A stretch of 64,000 nucleotides of DNA from positions 1-64,000 of the forward strand of contig JAZNBF010000014.1 of assembly GCA_045586905.1 (NCBI GenBank), given 5' to 3'. Origin of the DNA: RGIG1828 sp045586905 (GTDB taxonomy: Bacteria; Bacillota; Clostridia; UMGS1810). The translations under genes and the position numbers were made by a program. The first letter of the stretch is position 1, and every line of letters begins with the position of its first letter. Below are positions 16,511-25,154 of this stretch, in pieces. The notes under the pieces are model-generated. The model was not told the DNA's origin. It did not search any database and saw only the letters and a list, made by a program, of their open reading frames with translations.

Positions 16511-18036
16511 TCTTCCTCCTCACTGTCAGAGATGTCGTGCGCATCGGGAATAATAATTTTGAAGGTGGAACCGTTGCCCGGTTCACTTTCAACCTCTATT
16601 GTGCCATTATGATATTGAATGGCAGACATTGCAATTGCAAGGCCAAGACCTGTGCCGCCGGTGGCTCGGTCTCTCGCTTTGTCGACACGGTAGAAACGGT
16701 CGAAGATTTTGTCGATGTCTTCTTTGGCAATGCCAAGTCCCGTGTCACGAACTTCAATTATGACATTTCCATCTTCTCTTGACATGGCAACGAGCACATA
16801 GCCATCGGTGTCGGTGTATTTTATGGCGTTGTCGACAATATTGTATATGCCCTGCCAGAGCACATCCTTATTGGCAAGGAGAAGTATCTCACCGGGTGTG
16901 CTGAACACCAGGGTTATGCCTGCTTTTTTGGCAAGTGGCTGGAGGTTGCGCTCTATGCCCGAGGCTATGTCATTGAGACTGATAAGTTCCATTTTTTTGC
17001 TTGCATTTGAGCCTTGCACATCCATCTTTGTAATGTACAGAAGCTTATTGACAATTCGGTTGAGACGGTCTATTTCGTTATTCATATCGGTCATGAACTC
17101 GCGGACATAGTCAGCCGAAATGTTTGGTGTCTGGAGAATCGAATCTGCCATGAGCTTTATAGAACTGAGAGGCGTTTTGAGTTCGTGGGAAGCATCCGAC
17201 ACAAACTGCACTCTCTGCTGTTCGAGCATGAGAACCTTGTCACTCATAAGGTTGAAAGCCTCACCAAGATGAGATATTTCATCGTGTCCCGAGATATCAA
17301 GTTTTTCGTCGAGAATACCGTCATCACTCATCGAGGTTATCTTTGAGGTAAAGTCAACTATACGCTTTGAGATGAGGCCCGCAGCAACATAAATTACTAT
17401 GCCGACCAGAAGAAGAATCATAATGATAAGAAACAGCATCTCTGTCATGATAGCGTCTATGAAGACAGAGGTTGACTCGGGAATATATATAATATTAATA
17501 ACACCTATCACTTCGCCCTGAGGATTTAAAATCGGAGAGGTGGCGTCTAAAGTGACGGTGTTTTCTGAATTGGTGTAGTTTGTAAAGCCTTCGGTACCAT
17601 TTATAGCTCTGACAACCGAAGGACGCACCTGTGCAGTGCCTAAAATATTGCGATTGTTCTGAGAATCATAAAGCACTGTCATATCCTGCCCCATCATCAT
17701 GACTCTCATTTCGGAATCGAGTCCGATTTCGCCGATAAAACGCTCAAAACCGTCTTTGTCGAGCACACCGGTTTCTGAATCGATATAGTCGCCGGCAAAG
17801 CTTGCAACAACACTCGCCATGGTGGTGGCGCTGACTTTTTCGTCGGCATACAGATGATTTTTCATGGCATCGGTGATGTAGTAGCTGAAAAACAAGAGCG
17901 TTATGAGCATTATAAAGAAATATGTAAAAACCAGCTTTGTGCTTATTCGGTTAAGTCTGCCGAAATGGCGTTTAGTTTTCGTTAAAATAGTAACCAGCTC
18001 CCCACTTAGTAAGCAGATATTTGGGTTCTGCAGCAT
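16507..18036 (-). CDS. Sensor histidine kinase
   Basis: A membrane-bound kinase of about 509 residues: a transmembrane helix (LVFTYFFIMLITLLFFSYYI), an extracytoplasmic sensor domain of about 130 residues, a second helix (MLFLIIMILLLVGIVIYVAA), HAMP, the H-box FVSDASHELKTPLSSIKLM, and N, D, F and G boxes (NIVDNAIKYTD, DTGLGIAKEDIDKIFDRFYR, GGTGLGLAIA). ATG 18036 is annotated but has a weak ribosome-binding site and overlaps the response regulator by 65 bp. An ATT at 17988, 9 nt after GGGGAG, would give a product starting near LTKTKRHFGRLNR. The start is unresolved. Confidence 0.93.
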   Translation of the reverse strand: MLQNPNICLLSGELVTILTKTKRHFGRLNRISTKLVFTYFFIMLITLLFFSYYITDAMKNHLYADEKVSATTMASVVASFAGDYIDSETGVLDKDGFERFIGEIGLDSEMRVMMMGQDMTVLYDSQNNRNILGTAQVRPSVVRAINGTEGFTNYTNSENTVTLDATSPILNPQGEVIGVINIIYIPESTSVFIDAIMTEMLFLIIMILLLVGIVIYVAAGLISKRIVDFTSKITSMSDDGILDEKLDISGHDEISHLGEAFNLMSDKVLMLEQQRVQFVSDASHELKTPLSSIKLMADSILQTPNISADYVREFMTDMNNEIDRLNRIVNKLLYITKMDVQGSNASKKMELISLNDIASGIERNLQPLAKKAGITLVFSTPGEILLLANKDVLWQGIYNIVDNAIKYTDTDGYVLVAMSREDGNVIIEVRDTGLGIAKEDIDKIFDRFYRVDKARDRATGGTGLGLAIAMSAIQYHNGTIEVESEPGNGSTFKIIIPDAHDISDSEEEE

Positions 18037-18655
18037 TTGGCTCAATCTTTTCGCGAAGTCTTCTTATGTGCACATCAACAGTTCGTGCATCGCCGGGGTA
18101 GTCATAGCCCCAGATGAGATCGAGCAAATTGTCACGGCTGTATACTCTGCCGGGATTGGAAACCAAAAGGTCGCAAAGATCAAACTCTTTGGAAGTCAGA
18201 TCGGTTGTTACACCGTTAATTGTTATTTTCCTTTGATTGTAGTCAAGCTCTACGGAGCCTATTCTTACCTTTGTGCGATCTCCCTTGGGAGCTATGGGAG
18301 TGACTCTGCGCATTATTGCCTTGACACGCGCTTTGAGTTCGAGAATATTGAAAGGTTTTGTTATGTAGTCGTCGGCGCCATATTCGAGGCCGAGAATTTT
18401 GTCCATGTCTTCAGTTTTGGCTGTGAGCATGATGATCGGAACATTGGAAAACTCCCTCACCTTCTGGCAGACCGAAAGTCCGTCGAGTTTTGGGAGCATA
18501 AGATCGAGAATTATAAGGTCTAAATTTTTATCACGGGAAAGACGCAGTGCCTCTTCGCCATCATATGCACTTTCAACCTCATAGCCTTCCTGCTCGAAGT
18601 TGAACTTCATACCTTTTACAAGAAGCTTTTCGTCGTCTACAATCAATATTTTCAT
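17972..18655 (-). CDS. OmpR/PhoB-family response regulator
   Basis: A 227-residue regulator: receiver domain with acidic pocket (DDE at 7-9), phospho-acceptor in LIILDLMLPKLDG, and K in MLTAKTED; then a winged-helix DNA-binding domain ending RTVDVHIRRLREKI and WGAGYYFNE. It is partner to the overlapping sensor kinase. Its target genes are unknown. Confidence 0.96.
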   Translation of the reverse strand: MKILIVDDEKLLVKGMKFNFEQEGYEVESAYDGEEALRLSRDKNLDLIILDLMLPKLDGLSVCQKVREFSNVPIIMLTAKTEDMDKILGLEYGADDYITKPFNILELKARVKAIMRRVTPIAPKGDRTKVRIGSVELDYNQRKITINGVTTDLTSKEFDLCDLLVSNPGRVYSRDNLLDLIWGYDYPGDARTVDVHIRRLREKIEPNAAEPKYLLTKWGAGYYFNEN

Positions 18656-18660
18656 ATAAA

Positions 18661-19224
18661 TTAACCTCCGACTTTTATTAAATCCTTAATCTTGTCATAC
18701 CTGCTATTGCCAAATCCCTTAATATTTTTTATTTCTTCTGTGGTTTTAAAACCGTCATTTACCTTACGGTAGTTGATGATATCAAGAGCCAGTGCCTCAC
18801 CTACACCGGGAAGCGATGTGAGTTCCGACAGTGTTGCTGTGTTTATGTTGCATCTGTTATCACTGCCAAAAGAGTGAGAAAGCTTTGGTTTATAATCGTG
18901 ACCTTGTGATTTTGCCACAGTAACGGTGCATGGCACGGTCATTAGCTGAGCCAGATTTACACTTTTCGGATCACCATCTTTTGTGAGACCGTCTGCCATG
19001 TATATTACATCGTGAAGCGGGGTACCCAGAGGCACAGAATATTTCCCGGGTGATTTGACCTCACCTTTTAATTCTATGATAATCTCCTCTTCGGATGCGC
19101 GACCGGTACCGGTGATGCTGATTGGCTTGTCACTTTCATGCTGTGAAAGATACATGCCCGTAAACATCATTGCAAAAAAGACAATCACACACAAAATCAT
19201 GCTAAGAGCTGTTTTCAGTTTCAT
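18661..19224 (-). CDS. ComEA-like DNA-binding protein (SLBB plus helix-hairpin-helix)
   Basis: The 187-residue protein has an N-terminal membrane anchor (residues 5-26), an SLBB domain (IIIELKGEVKSPGKYSVPLG) and a C-terminal double helix-hairpin-helix with CNINTATLSELTSLPGVGEA and IKNIKGFGNSRYDKI. This is the ComEA layout; ComEA binds incoming DNA during transformation. It is 3 bp after rpoD. No other competence gene lies in the window. Confidence 0.9.
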   Translation of the reverse strand: MKLKTALSMILCVIVFFAMMFTGMYLSQHESDKPISITGTGRASEEEIIIELKGEVKSPGKYSVPLGTPLHDVIYMADGLTKDGDPKSVNLAQLMTVPCTVTVAKSQGHDYKPKLSHSFGSDNRCNINTATLSELTSLPGVGEALALDIINYRKVNDGFKTTEEIKNIKGFGNSRYDKIKDLIKVGG

Positions 19225-19227
19225 GAT

Positions 19228-20325
19228 TTATTCAAGGAAATCTTTTAATTTTTTGCTTCTGCTGGGATGACGGAGTTTGCGAAGAGCCTTGGCTTCAATC
19301 TGACGAATTCTCTCACGGGTAACCTTGAATTCTCTGCCTACCTCTTCAAGAGTTCTCGCTCTGCCATCATCAAGACCGAAGCGCAGTCTGAGAACTTTTG
19401 CTTCTCTTGGTGTGAGGGTATCTAATACACTAATGAGCTGCTCTTTGAGGAGCATAAATGCTGCCATTTCAGACGGAGCAGGAGCATCGGAATCGGGTAT
19501 GAAATCTCCAAGGATGCTGTCTTCCTCTTCGCCGATAGGTGTTTCGAGAGAAACCGGCTCCTGTGCGATTTTCATGATTTCACGAACTCTGTCTTCGCTC
19601 ATGTTCATTTCTCTTGCTATTTCATCGACCAACGGTTCGCGGCCATATTCCTGAAGTAGCTGACGAGACACTCTTATGAGCTTGTTGATGGTTTCAACCA
19701 TGTGAACAGGGATACGGATTGTACGGGCCTGATCGGCTATGGCACGGGTGATTGCCTGACGAATCCACCATGTAGCATAGGTACTGAACTTATAGCCCTT
19801 GGTGTAGTCAAACTTTTCTACTGCTTTGATAAGACCGAGGTTACCTTCCTGAATAAGATCGAGGAAAAGCATGCCTCTGCCAACATAACGCTTTGCTATG
19901 CTTACTACAAGACGGAGATTGGCTTCGGCAAGACGCTTTTTGGCCTGCTCGTCGCCCTCCTGCATTTTTTCGGCGAGATCTTTTTCTTCGTCACTTGAAA
20001 GAAGAGGTACTTTACCGATTTCTTTAAGATACATTCTTACAGGATCATCAAGGCCGATGCCCTCGGGAACGGAAATGTCGATTTCCTCCTCGGGCGAAGA
20101 CTGAATTTCAGCAAGTTCCTTATCGAAGTCTTCAACAAGCTCAATGCCTTTGGCTTCGATGGTTTCGTAAACCTTTTCGATTTGCTTTACATTGAGGTCG
20201 ATCTCCTCTAAGGTGTCCATTATTTCCTTATAGGAAAGAACACCTTTCTGTTTGCCTGTTTCTATAAGTTTTTTAATGATAAGGTTTTTCTGTTCGGATG
20301 ACATTTCCTGATTGTTTGTGCTCAT
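19228..20325 (-). CDS. rpoD: Primary sigma factor (sigma-70/SigA)
   Basis: A 365-residue primary sigma: region 1.1 at the N-terminus, region 1.2 (DPVRMYLKEIGKVPLLS), region 2 (GNLGLIKAVEKFDYTKGYKF, FSTYATWWIRQAITRAI), region 3 (IPVHMVETINKL) and region 4 (LRLRFGLDDGRARTLEEVG, VTRERIRQIEAKALRKLRHP). It follows dnaG by 15 bp, the usual Gram-positive macromolecular synthesis operon. Confidence 0.98.
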   Translation of the reverse strand: MSTNNQEMSSEQKNLIIKKLIETGKQKGVLSYKEIMDTLEEIDLNVKQIEKVYETIEAKGIELVEDFDKELAEIQSSPEEEIDISVPEGIGLDDPVRMYLKEIGKVPLLSSDEEKDLAEKMQEGDEQAKKRLAEANLRLVVSIAKRYVGRGMLFLDLIQEGNLGLIKAVEKFDYTKGYKFSTYATWWIRQAITRAIADQARTIRIPVHMVETINKLIRVSRQLLQEYGREPLVDEIAREMNMSEDRVREIMKIAQEPVSLETPIGEEEDSILGDFIPDSDAPAPSEMAAFMLLKEQLISVLDTLTPREAKVLRLRFGLDDGRARTLEEVGREFKVTRERIRQIEAKALRKLRHPSRSKKLKDFLE

Positions 20326-20340
20326 GTCAATACCCCTTTC

Positions 20341-22095
20341 TTATCTTTTGTTATTGATAATATTATTAAACTCTTCCAACGAAAGTTTACCCTCCTCAAA
20401 GAGCTTTATTGCTCTCTCGTTGTCTGATTTTTGTTTGATCTGATTTATGTAATCGGCCACTGCTCTGTCGTTGTCTTCCGACAAAACATCGAGTGCAAGG
20501 ATGCCTGAAACCAGGTTGATATCTTCTTTTGTGTCAAACCCCGACAAAAGTGACGACTGCGACACCGGTTCGCCTTTTTCATGACACTCTTTTATGTAGT
20601 CGAGTATTTTTTTGTGTATCGGATTTTCGAACAGGGCGTCGGTCACCTGATCTTTGTATTTGACAAAAACGCGGGCGTCATAAAAAAGCGTGCCTATTAA
20701 AAGCGATCTCGTTCTTTCGAGATATTGGTTGTCATCATTTGCCTGAGCGCCCTTACCCACAACATTTATATAGTCAGCATTGCCTGTCGGGTTTGAGACG
20801 GATTGTGCTCTTTTAAGACCTGTCTGGGATATAACAGACGATGGCTGAACTCCGGTGAGAGCAGAAATCATATTGGCATATACATCGAGTTCTACGGTGG
20901 AAGATACGAGGCTGAGATATTCTGCCATGGAAGAGATAAAGCCTATTTTTCCGTCGGAGAGCTTCAGGTTGTATTGTTCCCCAAAATATTCTATTAAATA
21001 CTCCATGTCTCTTTTTCGTGATGAAAGCAGAGAATTGAACCTGTCAACACCGTATTCTTTGATGAATTCATCGGGATCTTTACGCGCTTTGAGGTCTAAA
21101 ACTGTGATTTTGACATTTGGAAAAGCTCTCAGAATGGTGATGGCTCTGCAGGTCGCCTTTCGCCCTGCCGCATCACTGTCGAAGCAGATAACAACCTCTT
21201 CAAAATAGCGCGAAAGCTGTTTTGCCTGATCCTGAGTAAAGGATGTGCCAAGAGGTGCAACGGTGTTTGTGTAGCCATAGCTCATGAGCGAGATTGCATC
21301 CATACAACCTTCACACAGTATGCAGAATTTTTCTTTTGATTTGCGGGCAATGTTTAAACCGTACAAATTTTTCTGTTTGCTGAAAACAGGAGTTTCGCGT
21401 GTGTTGATGTATTTTGGGAGAGAATTGTCAAGTACTCTTGCGCTGAAGCCTATGACATTTGAATTGGCATCGAAGATGGTGATGGTGAGACGGTTGCGAA
21501 AGAAGTCGTAATATCGGCCGCTGTCGTGCTTCTGAATAAGGCCTGCGTCGAATATGTCGGATTCGGTGTAGCCTTTTGATTTGAGATGGTCGAAAAGGCT
21601 TGTCCACGAATCGGGAGCATAGCCAAGCCAGAAAGCCTTGACAACAGATGCAGATATCTGACGTTTTTTGAAATAGTCTATTATGACGGGACTCGTCTTT
21701 ACATTGGAATAGAAAAACTCGGCAGCGTCCCGGTTTATGGCGTGGAGCAGTTCTGCCTTTTCTTTGCGCTTTTGTTGCTTGTCGGCATCGAAGCTATTGA
21801 CCTCGGGGAGCTGAATATTTGCTCTGGCGGCAAGCTTCTGGACAGCTTCGACAAAAGAAAGATTGTCATTTTTCATAACAAAGCCTATAACATCGCCGCC
21901 CTCGCCACAGCCGAAGCATTTGAATATGCCACGTTTGGAAGAAACTGAAAACGAGGGGGTTTTTTCGTTGTGAAAAGGACAGAGGCCTATGTAGGAGGCT
22001 CCTGATTTTTTTAGTGGTACAGTCTGAGAGACAACATCATATATATCGTTTTTGTCGGCTATTTCACGGATTATATAGTCGGGAAATACACTCAT
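20341..22095 (-). CDS. dnaG: DNA primase
   Basis: The primase has a zinc-binding domain (YIGLCPFHNEKTPSFSVS, FKCFGCGEGGDVIGF), the core RNA polymerase/Toprim domain (CEGCMDAISL, DSDAAGRKAT) and a C-terminal helicase-interaction domain. Start ATG 22095 has AAGGTGG 8 nt upstream; the GTG at 22107 lies within that site. The product has 584 residues, of ordinary length. Confidence 0.96.
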   Translation of the reverse strand: MSVFPDYIIREIADKNDIYDVVSQTVPLKKSGASYIGLCPFHNEKTPSFSVSSKRGIFKCFGCGEGGDVIGFVMKNDNLSFVEAVQKLAARANIQLPEVNSFDADKQQKRKEKAELLHAINRDAAEFFYSNVKTSPVIIDYFKKRQISASVVKAFWLGYAPDSWTSLFDHLKSKGYTESDIFDAGLIQKHDSGRYYDFFRNRLTITIFDANSNVIGFSARVLDNSLPKYINTRETPVFSKQKNLYGLNIARKSKEKFCILCEGCMDAISLMSYGYTNTVAPLGTSFTQDQAKQLSRYFEEVVICFDSDAAGRKATCRAITILRAFPNVKITVLDLKARKDPDEFIKEYGVDRFNSLLSSRKRDMEYLIEYFGEQYNLKLSDGKIGFISSMAEYLSLVSSTVELDVYANMISALTGVQPSSVISQTGLKRAQSVSNPTGNADYINVVGKGAQANDDNQYLERTRSLLIGTLFYDARVFVKYKDQVTDALFENPIHKKILDYIKECHEKGEPVSQSSLLSGFDTKEDINLVSGILALDVLSEDNDRAVADYINQIKQKSDNERAIKLFEEGKLSLEEFNNIINNKR

Positions 22096-22122
22096 TTTCT
22101 GCACCACCTTTCGTTTTTATTC

Positions 22123-22151
22123 ATATATAAATAATTCGACAAATTATGCAA
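22123..22151 (-). promoter_or_regulatory. Possible promoter of dnaG-rpoD
   Basis: TTGCAT (22151-22146) and TATATA (22129-22124) with a 16-bp spacer on the minus strand, 28 bp before the dnaG start. The match is moderate in AT-rich DNA. Confidence 0.4.
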
Positions 22152-22180
22152 AAATCCTTTTTGGGCAAGGTGATTTTGAT

Positions 22181-23167
22181 TTATTTTGCACCCGAAAAAA
22201 GATCACTGTATACATTTATGCAGTAATTGTCTGTCATGCCTGCTATATAGTCGCAAATTACCGTATGGATATCATACTTCTTTAAGAGGAGCTTATATTC
22301 TTCGGGAAGTTTGTCTCTGTGGGAAAGAAGATATTTATATATTTTTTCTATTATAATGAGTGAGTGTTCATCTCTGTCACGCATTTTATTGTATACATTT
22401 TTAAACATAAAATCACGAAGAGACATCATATAGTCTTCTGTCTCACGGGACATAGAAACCGTGCCGCTTTCAAGACTCTGATACACAAGGTCTGTTATGA
22501 GATAGTCAATTCGTTCAGAATTGGTGTGGCCTAAAGTTTCGAGCAAATGATGAGGGATGTCAGATGAGTTTATTACTCCCGCTCTTACTGCATCGTCGAT
22601 GTCGTGATTTATGTATGCTATACGGTCGGCAAATTTTACTATGACACCTTCCTGCGTGCATGCTATATTATCTCCCGTATGATTGACAATACCGTCGCGA
22701 ACCTCATAGGTGAGATTCATACCCTCACCGTTGCGTTCAAGTATATCAACAACTCTCAGGCTCTGCTTATAATGCTTAAATCCGTGCGGTGAAAGCGCAT
22801 CGAGAGCCCTTTCTCCCGAATGCCCGAAAGGAGTGTGGCCGAGGTCGTGGCCAAGAGAAATTGCCTCGCATAAATCTTCATTGAGGCTGAGCGCACGGGC
22901 TATTGTGCGCGCAATCTGAGACACCTCCAAAGTGTGAGTGAGACGGGTACGGTGGTGGTCATTATCAAGAGAAATGAAAACCTGGGTTTTATGTTTTAAT
23001 CGGCGAAAAGCTTTGGAATGAATTATACGGTCACGGTCGCGGGCAAAAGCCGTGCGAAGCGGGCATTTTTCTTCCAGTATCATTCTGCCTTTTGTGTTTG
23101 CTGAAAGAGTTGCCTTGTCTGAAAGCATCAGTTTTTCGAGTTGTTCCCTTTTTTCGCGAATGTTCAT
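22181..23167 (-). CDS. Deoxyguanosinetriphosphate triphosphohydrolase-like HD protein
   Basis: A 328-residue HD-domain nucleotidase: RTAFARDRDRIIHSKAFRRL, TRLTHTLEVSQIARTIAR (first HD His), and SLGHDLGHTPFGHSGE (the HD motif). It belongs to the dGTPase-like group often encoded upstream of dnaG in Clostridia. It presumably hydrolyses dNTPs to nucleoside and triphosphate. Confidence 0.93.
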   Translation of the reverse strand: MNIREKREQLEKLMLSDKATLSANTKGRMILEEKCPLRTAFARDRDRIIHSKAFRRLKHKTQVFISLDNDHHRTRLTHTLEVSQIARTIARALSLNEDLCEAISLGHDLGHTPFGHSGERALDALSPHGFKHYKQSLRVVDILERNGEGMNLTYEVRDGIVNHTGDNIACTQEGVIVKFADRIAYINHDIDDAVRAGVINSSDIPHHLLETLGHTNSERIDYLITDLVYQSLESGTVSMSRETEDYMMSLRDFMFKNVYNKMRDRDEHSLIIIEKIYKYLLSHRDKLPEEYKLLLKKYDIHTVICDYIAGMTDNYCINVYSDLFSGAK

Positions 23168-23179
23168 TCAAAGTACCCC

Positions 23180-23758
23180 TTATCTGTTTTTTGTGAGTTC
23201 TTCATATAATCTTTGGGCAGCAAGATGCGCACGCGAAATGGCAAACTCGTCGGAGCGTGCATCTTTCTGGGCACATACGCCCATGTGGCCTGCACCACCT
23301 GTCGATGACGGACCTACGATTGTCATCCCGTCTACAAGCATGCAGTCGTGAATGGCATCAACGGTTTTTTCCTGGCCACCGTATTTGGAAGCACCACAGG
23401 AAATTGCAAGACCAAGCTTGCCGAGAAGTGCGCTGTTTGCCCTCAGGTCACGTGTCTTATCGAAAATGCATTTGAGCTGTGCACTCATTGTGCCGAAATA
23501 TACAGGGCTTGCAAAAATTATTGCATCGGCATTTTTCATTGCATCAAAAAGAGAGGTGAGCTTTTTGCCATAGCATATCTTTGCACATGGCGAGGTGCAG
23601 GATATGCAAAAAGGATGAGCGCAGTCGGAAACTGCCTCATGTGCACTGAAAACCTCTGTCTCACAGCCTTTTTCCCTGAGGTCGTTCAAAACAGTGTTTA
23701 TAAGGAAGGCACAGTTGCCGTCTTTGTTGTGACTGCCGTTTACAGCAATTATTTTCAT
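23180..23758 (-). CDS. Iron-sulfur flavoprotein / NADPH-dependent FMN reductase family
   Basis: The 192-residue protein has a flavodoxin-like fold: IIAVNGSHNKDGNC at the N-terminus, ADAIIFASPVYFGTMSAQLK for FMN binding and GLAISCGASKYGGQE. A cysteine group (CAHPFCISCTSPCAKIC) near residues 46-62 resembles the cluster site of iron-sulfur flavoproteins. Its electron partner is unknown. It lies 12 bp upstream of the dGTPase-like gene. Confidence 0.88.
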   Translation of the reverse strand: MKIIAVNGSHNKDGNCAFLINTVLNDLREKGCETEVFSAHEAVSDCAHPFCISCTSPCAKICYGKKLTSLFDAMKNADAIIFASPVYFGTMSAQLKCIFDKTRDLRANSALLGKLGLAISCGASKYGGQEKTVDAIHDCMLVDGMTIVGPSSTGGAGHMGVCAQKDARSDEFAISRAHLAAQRLYEELTKNR

Positions 23759-23820
23759 TATATGTACCCTCTTTCAATATTCTTTTTAAATTTATTAAAA
23801 TTCTACTTAATATATACTAC

Positions 23821-23858
23821 AAAAAAAAGGGAATTCCTTTTTTACAAAAGGAATTCCC
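23821..23858 (-). terminator. Strong terminator after the interrupted gene's 3' half
   Basis: A perfect 13-bp stem (GGGAATTCCTTTT with its complement) is followed on the minus strand by eight Ts. It ends the transcript of the interrupted gene just after its stop at 23865. Confidence 0.93.
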
Positions 23859-23864
23859 CGTTTT

Positions 23865-24246
23865 TTATCTGCAACCGCAGTCGCCTATTGTGGTTTCAAG
23901 ACTATCGAAGTGACATTTTTCGGGTGGGAAAAATTCATCAACCGGGAAGCTTAATCTGTCGAAAAGCTCACAGGGGTTGTTGTCGATTGACTGAATGCAA
24001 TCACCCTGAGGGATACAGAAATCGATAACAGGGATGCAAAGCTCTACCTTGCGGGTGAGACGGACAATGGTGAAAAGACCGATTGTGACATATACCTTTT
24101 TGCCATCGGTTGTATCGACCAAAATGTCGTCAAACACACACGAGATGTCTTCGGGAACAGATGACACATCCATTTCACCGCAACAGCAGCATGAGTTATC
24201 AGTTGCGTCTACAACTCTTGTTGCAAGACAGATGGGGTCTACAACT
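23865..24246 (-). pseudogene. 3' half of the interrupted gene (no start codon of its own)
   Basis: The coding frame runs from the recombination site at 24246 to the stop at 23865 (127 codons plus stop). It begins VVDPICLATRVVDATDNSCC and continues with a Cys-rich stretch, VFDDILVDTTDGKKVYVTIG, FTIVRLTRKVELCIPV and FPVDEFFPPEKC, ending GDCGCR. The first ATG is 24173, with no proper ribosome-binding site, and good coding sequence continues above it. Joined to the 5' half at 33092-33610 across the 10-bp repeat, it gives one frame of 279 codons including the stop. I recall a clostridial family of unknown function with this N-to-C order, but cannot check it. The half is probably silent while the element is in place. 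Confidence 0.85.
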
Positions 24247-25099
24247 TCTGTTTGTGACAGCTTTTTTCGCGTTGCTTTTCAAGCGTGAGTTGAGCTTTAT
24301 CGAAGGTTCTTTTTGATATTATGGCAAGCTGGGGCAAGTGATGGACATAGTTTTCCTCAATGGGCAAAACCCTTCTTGTGCTTTCCATAAAATCGACCGT
24401 CTCGCTTTTGTTGTTGACGAGAATACCACAGTATATGGGGTTTGACAAAATCCGTCTGATAGTTTTGGCATTCCATTGTTTGCCAAACTTTGTAGGTGTA
24501 TTTTTTTCGTTAAGATGGGCGGCAATTTTCCGAAGTCCCATGTCGGATTTTGTGTAGAGGGAAAAAATCTTTTTTACAACTTTGCTCTCGACTTTATTCA
24601 CACAAAGTGAGTATGTACCTGTTTTATCGTAACCATATATGAGCGGCGGCGTTCTTCCCTTGCCTGCCGAAACCTTTTTGCCGAAAATTATTCTTTTTGA
24701 TAAGTTGTAGGACTCTTCCTGCGCAATGGCAGCAAACATTGTGAGGGCAAATTCGGACTCTCCTAAAGTGTCCATGTTGCACGAGAGAAATCTCACATCG
24801 ATGCCTCTTGATTTGAGTGTTCGTATGCCTACAAGAAAATCTACCGTGTTGCGCGCAAAGCGGCTGATGTCCTTAACAACGAGCATATCGAAAGTATGAT
24901 TTTTGCTTTCATCAAGCATTGAAGAAAAAGCCTCACGGTTTTTAAGAGCTTTGCCGCTGATGCCTCGGTCGGCATAGATTTTAACAAGGTTATAATTGTA
25001 TTTTTTTGCATATTCTTCGAAGAAAGCTTTTTGATTTTCGAGTGATGACAATTGCTTTTCGCTTTTGGTTGACACTCTGCAATAAGCAGCGATATTCAT
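24239..25099 (-). CDS. Serine site-specific recombinase of the intervening element
   Basis: A 286-residue serine recombinase. The resolvase domain (1-150) has the nucleophile S10 in YCRVSTKSEKQ, KDISRFARN and GESEFALTMFAAIAQEES. A PF07508-type recombinase domain follows (GYDKTGTYSL, IAAHLNEKNTPTKFGKQW, TIRRILSNPIYCGIL). It stops soon after this domain, without the zinc ribbon and coiled coil of most large serine recombinases. Its last codons (QKL, stop at 24239) lie in or beyond the recombination site, in chromosomal DNA. In the circular form the frame would read 24 other residues. The Shine-Dalgarno AGGAGG (25112-25107) lies inside a hairpin. It probably excises, and perhaps integrates, the 8.9-kb segment. 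Confidence 0.93.
   Translation of the reverse strand: MNIAAYCRVSTKSEKQLSSLENQKAFFEEYAKKYNYNLVKIYADRGISGKALKNREAFSSMLDESKNHTFDMLVVKDISRFARNTVDFLVGIRTLKSRGIDVRFLSCNMDTLGESEFALTMFAAIAQEESYNLSKRIIFGKKVSAGKGRTPPLIYGYDKTGTYSLCVNKVESKVVKKIFSLYTKSDMGLRKIAAHLNEKNTPTKFGKQWNAKTIRRILSNPIYCGILVNNKSETVDFMESTRRVLPIEENYVHHLPQLAIISKRTFDKAQLTLEKQREKSCHKQKL
24247..24256. repeat. Left copy of the 10-bp recombination core
   Basis: TCTGTTTGTG, identical and in the same orientation as 33156-33165. It lies at the border between the recombinase gene and the 3' half of the interrupted gene. Confidence 0.85.
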
Positions 25100-25102
25100 A
25101 AA

Positions 25103-25140
25103 AAAACCTCCTTGCTACAAGTGTATGCAAAGGAGGTTTT
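25103..25140 (-). terminator. Terminator-like hairpin that sequesters the recombinase ribosome-binding site
   Basis: On the minus strand AAAACCTCCTTTGC pairs with GCAAGGAGGTTTT (one bulged T), followed by TTTTTTT and then the recombinase ATG. The right arm contains the Shine-Dalgarno AGGAGG. The same structure can end transcription after the SLH gene and mask translation of the recombinase. Confidence 0.8.
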
Positions 25141-25154
25141 AAGTTTCTTAAATG

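Noticed and set aside
23348..24028. 226-codon + strand frame
   Set aside because: Antisense across the flavoprotein gene, a strong terminator and the 3' half gene; an unlikely protein.
23865..24173. 102-codon frame as an independent small gene
   Set aside because: ATG 24173 has only a GGTGA one base away, and coding-like sequence continues upstream to the recombination site, matching the 5' half gene's frame.
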